From positions 1-34,772 of IMG/VR virus record IMGVR_UViG_3300025652_000242: DNA of 34,772 bases, one strand, 5' to 3'. Each line of letters starts with the position of its first letter. Positions within the stretch are counted from its first letter, which is position 1. A program made the position numbers and the translations under genes. The DNA comes from a virus. The notes below the pieces were generated by a model, which saw nothing but the letters and a program-made list of their open reading frames with translations, ran no database searches and had not been told where the DNA came from. Positions 24,206-30,506 of this stretch are shown one piece after another.

Positions 24206-24682
24206 TTAAACTGTACCCCATTCTTTGCCCTCAAACAATAAGGCTTCAGCATTTCTTCTTTTCATCAATCCCTCGTTAGGTACTCCTGCGACTTTATTCC
24301 ACCTTTTAATTTGGTTTGGAACATCTGCCCAGTCTTTGTTATTCAAAACCTTTAGCAGTGTAGAGGCTCGCAAATTGCTTGGACCTAGATTAAAAACCCA
24401 TGAAACCAAAGCATCAAATTCATTTTGTTTAAGGTCTGCTTTTACCATGTCATTAATATAACCTTCATACTCGTGTAATTCGTGTGCAAGTAAATCTTCA
24501 GCATCTTGTTTACTTATAGTCATGTCGTCTTTGACTGGACTACCATCTATTAATTTTAGACTGCCAAAACCTATAGTAGCTTTATTGGCTGCACACCTGT
24601 AACTAACTACGTTGCCGTCTTTATCCGTAGGACAGCCTTCAAAAAATTTAATTAAATTAATGCCTTCATTTGATATTTTCAT
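24206..24682 (-). CDS. endolysin, GH24 phage lysozyme
   Basis: A 158-residue T4-lysozyme-family muramidase that cleaves the glycan strand of peptidoglycan. E15 in IKFFEG is the catalytic Glu. The TIGFG strand gives T36. C30 in SYRCAANKATIGFG lies six residues before T36, the spacing of D20 to T26 in T4 lysozyme, so Cys takes the usual Asp position, as in many phage lysozymes. RRNAEALLFEG closes the domain. The start is the ATG at 24682, nine bases after AAGGAG at 24692-24697; a longer frame back to 24748 adds only a basic, non-homologous lead. There is no signal or SAR segment, so release needs a holin. It directly follows the spanin genes. Confidence 0.9.
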   Translation of the reverse strand: MKISNEGINLIKFFEGCPTDKDGNVVSYRCAANKATIGFGSLKLIDGSPVKDDMTISKQDAEDLLAHELHEYEGYINDMVKADLKQNEFDALVSWVFNLGPSNLRASTLLKVLNNKDWADVPNQIKRWNKVAGVPNEGLMKRRNAEALLFEGKEWGTV

Positions 24683-24683
24683 T

Positions 24684-25058
24684 TTAATTATCTCCTTCTT
24701 GTGGTGTCGTAACTTTTTTATAATAGACAACAACTTCTTTAAGTTCATTTATATACCTCTTTAATTCCTGCATGTTGTAAGCCATAAGCTCATAATCAGG
24801 TACTGACATTGCAAAAAATACAACTTGACCGCTTTCTTTTTCTATTCGCACTAAAAACTCATCAATATTTTCATTTGATACTACATACCAATAAGGGTCT
24901 TTAAGGTCTATTTCCCTAGGCATAATAGGCTGCACTATAGTTCTTTCTATAGGCTTAGAAACAATCTCTACCTGTTTAGTTGGTAGCAGACTGCAACTGC
25001 AAGCCATCATCAAGACTGTCAATGTTGCGACTATCTTCTTCAATGCTATCAAATACAT
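24684..25058 (-). CDS. outer-membrane lipoprotein, putative o-spanin (Rz1-type)
   Basis: A 124-residue protein starting MYLIALKKIVATLTVLMMAC. It has a basic N-region, a hydrophobic core and a lipobox-like VLMMAC, so the mature lipoprotein would begin at Cys20. The rest is periplasmic, with a Pro-containing segment (VQPIMPREIDLKDPYWYVV) and a C-terminal helix (YNMQELKRYINELKEVVVYY) that could pair with the inner-membrane partner. It starts inside the last part of the i-spanin gene in another frame (83-base overlap), the classical Rz/Rz1 arrangement. It would fuse inner and outer membranes in the last lysis step. It is longer than most Rz1 proteins, so the spanin call rests largely on architecture. 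Confidence 0.72.
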   Translation of the reverse strand: MYLIALKKIVATLTVLMMACSCSLLPTKQVEIVSKPIERTIVQPIMPREIDLKDPYWYVVSNENIDEFLVRIEKESGQVVFFAMSVPDYELMAYNMQELKRYINELKEVVVYYKKVTTPQEGDN

Positions 25059-25371
25059 CTTTGGTTCCTTTATTTACTCTTGGTTCTATAAGCCCGGGTT
25101 TGGCTGCTGCTAATTTGGTTAAATTATGTCTTTTAAATATGTCAAGATACCTTGACATCTCTTGTTGAATCTCTTGGTTTCTGCCCTGCAGCTCTAATAA
25201 ACTATTTGTTTGTAAAGTAAAATCGTTTTGCAGGCTTTCAATTGCTTCTTTTTGTGTAGCAACAGCTCCTTCTAATGCAAGATTATTGGCTGTAAGTGTT
25301 TGATTTTGGGTAAATAAATAATAAGTTATAGCTGTTAAAACAAAAACTACACCTATTAAAACTTTGCTCAT
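24976..25371 (-). CDS. putative i-spanin (Rz-type)
   Basis: A 131-residue protein with one N-terminal membrane segment (VLIGVVFVLTAITYYLF, residues 4-20). A long periplasmic coiled coil follows (NNLALEGAVATQKEAIESLQ through QEIQQEMSRYLDIFKRHN). The C-terminal third is polar. This is the Rz-type topology: N-terminal anchor, coiled-coil ectodomain, overlapping lipoprotein gene in a different frame, and lysozyme next. It overlaps the 60-residue membrane protein by four bases. The alternative is a generic structural membrane protein, but the context favours lysis. Confidence 0.75.
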   Translation of the reverse strand: MSKVLIGVVFVLTAITYYLFTQNQTLTANNLALEGAVATQKEAIESLQNDFTLQTNSLLELQGRNQEIQQEMSRYLDIFKRHNLTKLAAAKPGLIEPRVNKGTKDVFDSIEEDSRNIDSLDDGLQLQSATN

Positions 25372-25550
25372 ACAAACTTAGATAAAACCACAGAAAGTAA
25401 AATAAACGGATAAACAGCCCATATCATATTTTCTAGCTTATCAAAACGCTTTGAGCCGTCTTCTAGTCTTTTCTCTATATTTGCGTATCTAATCGTACAC
25501 TCTCTTTCGTGTGCTTCTATTTTGGTAATTGCTTCTTTTGTTGTTGCCAT
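25368..25550 (-). CDS. small coiled-coil plus transmembrane protein, XhlA/holin-like
   Basis: A 60-residue protein. Residues 1-40 are a charged amphipathic helix (KIEAHERECTIRYANIEKRL). Residues about 42-58 form one membrane segment (MIWAVYPFILLSVVLSKF) at the very C-terminus. This soluble-helix then C-terminal anchor layout is that of haemolysin XhlA-type and related phage lysis proteins. It sits directly upstream of spanin and lysozyme genes, making it the best holin or holin-partner candidate. It overlaps the i-spanin start by four bases. Confidence 0.68.
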   Translation of the reverse strand: MATTKEAITKIEAHERECTIRYANIEKRLEDGSKRFDKLENMIWAVYPFILLSVVLSKFV

Positions 25551-25558
25551 AAATCTAA

Positions 25559-27322
25559 TTAACTTGTTGTATAAATTTTTAATGGTTTCTCTTTCCCTTT
25601 AACCTTGATAGATTCTAACACTTTTAAAGAATAACCACAAAACTTTTCTGTTTCTTCACCAATGAGTATGTCTACGCCTCTTTCTTTAGTAGCAGACTCA
25701 AGCCTAGCTGCAATATTAACAGCATCGCCAATAGCAGAATAGTCAAACCTAGTATTGCTACCCATATTACCTACGATGGCATCACCAGTATTTAAACCAA
25801 TGCCTATGGCTATAGATGGCATACCTTCTACTTTAAGCTCTTGGTTTACCACTTTAATATTTTTTATTATATCTAAAGCACATTCAAAAGCTATTTGTTC
25901 GTGATGTTTTACATCAAGAGGTGCGTTAAATATGTACATCCCGGCATCGCCAATAAATTTGTCTACCAAGCCTCCGTGTTTTTGTACTGCATCTACTTGC
26001 GCTGTTAAAACCTTGTTCATAATGTATGTCACCTGCTCAGGTTCAACCGACTCACTTAGTGCAGTAAATCCTCGTAAATCTGTAAAAATAAAAGTACACC
26101 TTCTTCTTTCTCCGCCTAATTTTAATAAATCAGGGTTTTTCTGTAATTGTTTTACTTGCCTTGGGTCAAGGTAATGTTCAAATTGTTTTTTAATTTGTAG
26201 GCGCAATTTAAACTGTTCTCTAAAGCGTAAATAGAAAGCAATAGCTCCTGCAATAAATTGTGAGACTAAAGTCCAAGTTACATCAATTAAAATACCTGTT
26301 TGTATTAACCAATAACCGCCTAATGCCGTACACAGCATTGTTAAAATAGCTAATGCAATGCCTAGGGTCATACCAAGATAATTGATTAGCAGCCATGTCA
26401 AAGACACTATTATAGTAAAAATTAGTATTTCTGCTGCTAAAGACCAGTCAGGGATTATTGGTGAGTTTTCTAAAAGAATTGACTCAGCTAGTGCTGCTTG
26501 TATTTTGTGTGGCTCTAATAATCCAACTGGGGTTGCTACTTGTGGCATAACGCCGTTTGCTGTAACGCCAATAATTACAAACTTGCCTGCAACTTTCATT
26601 TCTTCTAATGTGGTTTGTGGTGTATCAACCCAACTAACCCACTTGCGGCCAAAGTTATCTGTTTTTATTGGTGGCAAATGTCTTACTGCTATTTCCTGAA
26701 TACCATTATCATTTGTAGTGATAATATAAGACCTTGTTTCTGTTAATGCTTTTAATATTTCTGTGCCAAAACTTGGCGACCATCCATCAGGTGTTTTCAT
26801 TAACAAGGGTATACGTCTAACTAAATTATCTATATCTACCGGAGCTGTTGCAATGCCTTGATAGGTTTGTTCTTTTAATACATCAATATTTTCTACAATA
26901 CCCTGTGTTGGTATGCCTCCAACTTCGTTTCCCTTAATGACTGTCCCAACTGTTTTTGGATATTGACCGTTTGGTGTTTCAAACATAGCAAGCACACTTG
27001 GAGCAAAAGACAATGCCTGTGCAAAAACATCATCACCACCAAACCTGTCAGCTTCTGAAAAGCTCATAGCCCAACCAACGCCAATAGCTCCTTCGTTAAT
27101 TAAGTCTATTTGTATTTGTGCTAGGTCTCTTCTTGGAAATGGAAAGCCACCTCTTTCTCTAACATCAGATTCTGATATGTTAAGAATTACAAAGTTTTCA
27201 CTTGGTTCTTGTTCTTTAACCAGTGCGTCAAATGTTTTTAGTTTTAGTATTTCTGTTGGAGTAGATTGAAACACTAGCGGTAAAGCTAGTGTTATCAATA
27301 TTGGTACGATTAGTTTTTTCAT
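25559..27322 (-). CDS. CHASE2-domain receptor adenylate cyclase (class III)
   Basis: A 587-residue membrane receptor enzyme making cAMP from ATP. Residues 4-19 are an N-terminal anchor. About 25-290 are an extracytoplasmic CHASE2 sensor (FVILNISESDVRERGGFPFPR, GAIGVGW, VRRIPLL, GKFVIIGVT). Three membrane helices lie near 297-317, 318-340 and 345-366. A linker follows (FEHYLDPRQVKQL), then a class III cyclase domain. All key residues are present: metal Asp D415 (FTDLRGFT) and D459 (FIGDA), adenine-selecting K455 and S529 (FDYSAIGD), and N536 and R540 (AVNIAAR). K plus Ser/Thr is the ATP-specific class IIIb pattern. The gene is intact, translationally coupled to the 106-residue gene before it (TAATG), and abuts the lysis genes. 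A receptor cyclase in a phage is very unusual. Confidence 0.93.
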   Translation of the reverse strand: MKKLIVPILITLALPLVFQSTPTEILKLKTFDALVKEQEPSENFVILNISESDVRERGGFPFPRRDLAQIQIDLINEGAIGVGWAMSFSEADRFGGDDVFAQALSFAPSVLAMFETPNGQYPKTVGTVIKGNEVGGIPTQGIVENIDVLKEQTYQGIATAPVDIDNLVRRIPLLMKTPDGWSPSFGTEILKALTETRSYIITTNDNGIQEIAVRHLPPIKTDNFGRKWVSWVDTPQTTLEEMKVAGKFVIIGVTANGVMPQVATPVGLLEPHKIQAALAESILLENSPIIPDWSLAAEILIFTIIVSLTWLLINYLGMTLGIALAILTMLCTALGGYWLIQTGILIDVTWTLVSQFIAGAIAFYLRFREQFKLRLQIKKQFEHYLDPRQVKQLQKNPDLLKLGGERRRCTFIFTDLRGFTALSESVEPEQVTYIMNKVLTAQVDAVQKHGGLVDKFIGDAGMYIFNAPLDVKHHEQIAFECALDIIKNIKVVNQELKVEGMPSIAIGIGLNTGDAIVGNMGSNTRFDYSAIGDAVNIAARLESATKERGVDILIGEETEKFCGYSLKVLESIKVKGKEKPLKIYTTS

Positions 27323-27642
27323 TAATAACTTGAATCTTCAAAAATTTTATCAATGGTAGCATGATGTTTGTCAAACTGCTCCTTTGTCGTTCTGTCCTCC
27401 GCCTTTTGTGCTTTTGCAATGACTGATTCAATTTCATCAAAATTATTCCAATCAGGTTCAAGATTGTCGCACCTTTCTTGGTCTAGCATAATTGCTAGTG
27501 GTGTCATCGTTTCACCATTTTTGAGACCCAGTGCTATTGCAGGTTTGCCGTCATCCCAAACACAGACCAAGCAAAGGTCTTTTGGATTCTGTTGGATTAA
27601 AGTCATCTTCTCATACACTTTTTGTAATGTAGGTTTACTCAT
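27322..27642 (-). CDS. protein of unknown function upstream of the cyclase
   Basis: A 106-residue soluble protein. The first half is mixed alpha/beta (LCLVCVWDDGKPAIALGLKNG), with two Cys in CLVC. The second half is charged helix (IESVIAKAQKAEDRTTKEQF) ending in a His-rich HHATIDKIFEDSSY. It has no signal peptide or membrane segment, so it should be cytoplasmic, on the same side as the cyclase catalytic domain. Its stop and the cyclase start share a base, and its start touches the stop of the zinc ribbon. Such tight coupling suggests a shared function, but I recognise no domain. Confidence 0.62.
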   Translation of the reverse strand: MSKPTLQKVYEKMTLIQQNPKDLCLVCVWDDGKPAIALGLKNGETMTPLAIMLDQERCDNLEPDWNNFDEIESVIAKAQKAEDRTTKEQFDKHHATIDKIFEDSSY

Positions 27643-27833
27643 TATGCCACCTCCTCTTCAATTCTTTCTTCACGATAGCCACCCCAACCTTCGCCAGTAG
27701 CGTAGACAAGCCAGTAGCCACAGTTTACACAATCCTCACGATTGGAAGTTTGGTCAAGCGTGGAAGCTTGACACTTAGGGCATTTAGAATCTTGAAGTTC
27801 AAAGCCACCAGTTCTTTCTATTCTTATTGTCAT
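27642..27833 (-). CDS. small zinc-ribbon protein, first gene of the cyclase operon
   Basis: A 63-residue protein. One zinc ribbon uses C18-x2-C21 (KCPKCQAS) and C35-x2-C38 (DCVNCGYW), followed by an acidic, Trp/Gly-rich tail (GEGWGGYREERIEEEVA). It is the first gene after the sigma-70 promoter at 27868-27895, with an AAGGAG ribosome site, and is coupled to the next gene. It could bind nucleic acid or RNA polymerase, as many small phage ribbons do. No family name can be given. Confidence 0.68.
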   Translation of the reverse strand: MTIRIERTGGFELQDSKCPKCQASTLDQTSNREDCVNCGYWLVYATGEGWGGYREERIEEEVA

Positions 27834-27857
27834 ATTAATTAACTCCTTTTTATTTAA

Positions 27858-27873
27858 TATACCTACCAGTATA
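27858..27873. repeat. inverted repeat overlapping the -10 element
   Basis: Five-base arms TATAC and GTATA flank six bases, centred just downstream of the -10 box and including it. A repressor bound here would block transcription. It is short and the region is AT-rich, so chance is possible. Confidence 0.4.
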
Positions 27874-27895
27874 CATAGATTTCAACAGAAGTCAA
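27868..27895 (-). promoter_or_regulatory. sigma-70 promoter for the cyclase-lysis-packaging operon
   Basis: Minus-strand TTGACT (27890-27895) and TATACT (27868-27873) are separated by 16 bases. Each box matches the consensus at five of six positions, and it is the clearest promoter in the window. It lies 34 bases before the ATG of the zinc-ribbon gene and directly after the FecR stop, with no terminator between. It would drive zinc ribbon, unknown protein, cyclase, lysis, terminase and head genes toward the terminator at 15661. Host polymerase with the housekeeping sigma factor should recognise it. Confidence 0.8.
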
Positions 27896-27912
27896 CACTT
27901 ATCTACACTTAT
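27893..27912. repeat. tandem 10-base repeat overlapping the -35 box
   Basis: Two consecutive copies, read on the minus strand as ATAAGTGTAG and ATAAGTGTTG, differ at one position. The second runs into TTGACT. Ten-base spacing places both copies on the same helix face, as expected for an activator or repressor site. It also abuts the FecR stop codon. Confidence 0.5.
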
Positions 27913-29031
27913 TTAATCTGACTGAGTAATTGTTATGACCGAATCACCGCCTCCATTTACTTTAACCACATTAGAAATACCGTCTTGTATAAAGATGACT
28001 GTGTAAGAATTGCTGCCGTCTAAATCCACGCGGACGCTTTCATTAACCTGTCTTCTAAGGCTTACAACATTACCTGTTATTAATGTGGTAATTTGTGTTT
28101 CAGGGTCTCTGCCTAAAAGTGTTCCTGTTATTTGCGTGCTAGTTGCTTGTGCTAAAACATCTTCTTCTTCTGCTATAGCCAATGCATCTAAAACATTTAA
28201 TAAGTCTTCCAAATAATTTACATCAAGATAATTGATTGAAAGCTCATTGTATTCAAGGCTATCGTCAGAAAGAAAGTCCTCAGCAAGATAGTCTATATCT
28301 AAATCATTAAAATCAAGCACGCTGTCGCCTTTTGTTGTTGTGGTTTCTTCTTGTATGACTATTTCTTCTTTAGGAGGAGTAACAATAAGCATGTTATCTA
28401 TGACATCAAGTGTTAAATCTAAGATAACAGGTTTACTTGGAGCTGATTCAAACACGCTTACCGTTGTAGCTTGATATGGTTTATTTAAAAGAACGGTACC
28501 CATTGCAGTGACCACCTCTATCTCACCACTTGATAATCCAAGTGCATCAGGTAAAAGTATAATTAATGACCTACCTAGCTCATCTACTGTAGCTGTAAAA
28601 TCGGTACCTCTAATTGAAATATTGGCTGTAGGTGTTTTAAGACTAATATTTTTTTTGTCTATCTTGTTTAGACTGCCTGTAATAAACCTTGCTGTACCTA
28701 GACCAAAGGTAAGAGCCATTTTGGCTTTTGATGGGTCCGGGTCATAGATATATTCATCAATAATTAATTCGCTAAACTCTGTAAGTTTTACAACAGAATC
28801 ATCCAAGAAAGTAATGGCCATACGTCCATTGGTCGTTATAGCCTCATCATTGCTTTGTATAGCAAATTCTAAGTTGGCATCGTAAGGCTTATCTCTTACT
28901 ATTTGTGCTGAACCGTTTAGTTCAGAAATATCTCCAATACTAGCAGCCTGTGCTTGTACCTTGGTCGTTTTGGATAACGCAAACAGTAGAACTAGCGTTA
29001 CCGCCATTTGATATAATTTTAAGCCAGTCAT
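27913..29031 (-). CDS. secreted FecR-domain protein
   Basis: A 372-residue exported protein. Residues 1-28 form a signal peptide ending VQAQA. Residues about 33-150 are a FecR domain: AITFLDDSVVKLTEFSELII, DEYIYDP, GLGTARFITGSLNK and the hallmark SLKTPTANISIRGTDFTA. Residues 238-280 are acidic with DYL/NYL repeats. The C-terminal 75 residues are beta-rich and include FIQDGISNVV and end SVITITQSD, reminiscent of a curlin repeat. FecR domains of this type are periplasmic or surface modules and in bacteria often lie next to CHASE2 cyclase genes, as here. The first 92 bases overlap the curlin-like gene in another frame. A role as sensor or anchor for the curli-like product is inference. Confidence 0.85.
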   Translation of the reverse strand: MTGLKLYQMAVTLVLLFALSKTTKVQAQAASIGDISELNGSAQIVRDKPYDANLEFAIQSNDEAITTNGRMAITFLDDSVVKLTEFSELIIDEYIYDPDPSKAKMALTFGLGTARFITGSLNKIDKKNISLKTPTANISIRGTDFTATVDELGRSLIILLPDALGLSSGEIEVVTAMGTVLLNKPYQATTVSVFESAPSKPVILDLTLDVIDNMLIVTPPKEEIVIQEETTTTKGDSVLDFNDLDIDYLAEDFLSDDSLEYNELSINYLDVNYLEDLLNVLDALAIAEEEDVLAQATSTQITGTLLGRDPETQITTLITGNVVSLRRQVNESVRVDLDGSNSYTVIFIQDGISNVVKVNGGGDSVITITQSD

Positions 29032-29665
29032 TATCTTGGGTACTCAGTTGTTGAATATTAAAAGTTCTTGAGCCGCCAGTATGGTCTAAGTAAAAATATC
29101 CACCTGCTGAAGCATTAGCACCTGTACCTGTATAGGTTAATGTATTATCCGACCCATCAATATCAACGTAGTTTGTGGCTCCGTCAATGTTAATGTTTGA
29201 AGTAATAGTATTGTTAGAACCTTGAATAATCCAATCTAAATTCAAAGATGCTGCTATTGCAGTCGTTCCTTGATTTAAAGTAAAGGTATTACCACTACCT
29301 GTTACAGCTACATTTTGGTCAGAACCGTCTGAACTATATGTATCTGTTGGGTCTACTTGGATAGTAAATGTATTGGTACCACCGGTAAAGTTATACAAAC
29401 CTGTAAAGTTATCTGCAAATATATCACCAAGAAACTTATTAGTTGCACCAATCATATTAATATCAAGAGTCATTGTGTTTCCGTCTAGGTCTAGTGCATT
29501 AACACTGCCTGCTGTAGAGTTTAACCCACCAATAATGTTAGATATTCCTAATTGTTCCAAGTCTATATTTGCACCAGTACCTGATTGGTCTACAAATATT
29601 TCGTTATCTGCCGCAAAAGCTCCCAAAGAAATAATAGCTATTATGCTTATTAATTTATTTTTCAT
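28940..29665 (-). CDS. secreted curlin-like protein (putative CsgA/CsgB-type substrate)
   Basis: A 241-residue exported protein. The signal peptide is MKNKLISIIAIISLGAFA. The mature protein begins with a curlin-type pattern, FVDQSGTGANIDLEQLGISN, with Q-x-G...N spacing. The rest is Asn/Thr/Gly/Asp-rich beta sequence with recurrent GSNNT/GSDNT/GATN turns spaced like rungs of a beta-solenoid. The C-terminus has FNIQQLSTQ and ends SSTVCVIQNDQGTSTGC, with two Cys that could pair outside the cytoplasm. It directly follows the CsgG gene (four-base gap), as expected for the secreted substrate. It is longer and less regular than E. coli CsgA (151 residues), so amyloid formation is not assured. Confidence 0.72.
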   Translation of the reverse strand: MKNKLISIIAIISLGAFAADNEIFVDQSGTGANIDLEQLGISNIIGGLNSTAGSVNALDLDGNTMTLDINMIGATNKFLGDIFADNFTGLYNFTGGTNTFTIQVDPTDTYSSDGSDQNVAVTGSGNTFTLNQGTTAIAASLNLDWIIQGSNNTITSNINIDGATNYVDIDGSDNTLTYTGTGANASAGGYFYLDHTGGSRTFNIQQLSTQDNDWLKIISNGGNASSTVCVIQNDQGTSTGC

Positions 29666-29669
29666 ATTA

Positions 29670-30506
29670 TTATTCTACTCCTTCATTTTTAGGTTGTAAA
29701 ACCCAGTATGATTTGTTATAGCCAATTTGTATTAGTTCTAACACTGCCGTTTCAATGGCTCGCATTAGTGCTATAGTTCCTGACTCGTTTCTAGCATTAC
29801 CCATTTCTATTTCTACTAGCTCGGTATTCGCCTCTATAAATCTAAAAATATCGTCTGATTTGCCGTATGAAAATATGGTTTTTTCTGTTAAAACTTCTAT
29901 TAATATTTCTCCAGTTGCTACTGATACCATTCTCAAAGACAGGGTAACACTGTCTTCTCTATACATAACAGAGGAACTGAGGCCTAACCAACGTGCGCCT
30001 GCACCTCCGCTAGTTAGATTGGTTTCATAAGAAATGACAGCACCTTCTATAAGCACGCCTGCAAATAACAATGGTCGCAATGCTTTCTTTTTATCTTCCT
30101 CTGATGCAGATTGTTCTCTTGCAGAACGAATGAGCTGTCTTTCTTTGGTTAAATTGTCTAAACCAACTCTTTCTACTACTACAAAAAAATCACCGTCTGC
30201 TGCATGTTTTAATGCTCTAATTAATAAAGAACTTGGCTGTTGTGTTATAGCCGTACTAAATAAAGCAAACTCGCTGTTGCTTTTTCTTTGTCCTGTTTGG
30301 TCTGTAAAAGATGATGGATAAACAGCAACTACTGGTTTTACTTGTGGCTTTTGTACATTAAGTAGCTCTAAGGATTGCAGTTCTGATATTTTAACGACAT
30401 CTTTTGCTTTGAATCTTTGCTCATAAGTATCGTCAAATTGGTCAAAGATTGAACAACTAGAAAGTAAAAGTACCGATAGGAATTGTAATTTCTGTAATTG
30501 TGCCAT
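29670..30506 (-). CDS. csgG: CsgG-like curli secretion pore lipoprotein
   Basis: A 278-residue lipoprotein, nearly the same length as E. coli CsgG (277). The signal peptide ends in LLSSC, giving acylated Cys18. The mature domain has PVVAVYPSSFTDQTGQRKSN near residue 60, FSTAITQQPSSLLIRAL near 83-99, DFFVVVERVGLDNLTKERQL near 105-124 and LLFAGVLIEGAVISYETN near 146-163. It continues with the transmembrane hairpin strands (ARWLGLSSSVMYREDSVTLS) and VSVATGEILIEV. These are the hallmark CsgG blocks, so it should form a nonameric outer-membrane channel. Its start lies inside the end of csgF (50-base overlap). CsgE and CsgD are absent from the window. Confidence 0.93.
   Translation of the reverse strand: MAQLQKLQFLSVLLLSSCSIFDQFDDTYEQRFKAKDVVKISELQSLELLNVQKPQVKPVVAVYPSSFTDQTGQRKSNSEFALFSTAITQQPSSLLIRALKHAADGDFFVVVERVGLDNLTKERQLIRSAREQSASEEDKKKALRPLLFAGVLIEGAVISYETNLTSGGAGARWLGLSSSVMYREDSVTLSLRMVSVATGEILIEVLTEKTIFSYGKSDDIFRFIEANTELVEIEMGNARNESGTIALMRAIETAVLELIQIGYNKSYWVLQPKNEGVE

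Noticed and set aside
24683-24748. Longer lysozyme start at 24748
   Set aside because: The extra 22 residues are basic and unlike lysozymes, and they overlap the lipoprotein gene. The ATG at 24682 has AAGGAG at a good distance.
27228-27461. Minus-strand 77-residue frame spanning the start of the cyclase
   Set aside because: It overlaps both the cyclase start and the preceding gene in an alternative frame, with low-quality composition; the two neighbours already share a TAATG junction.
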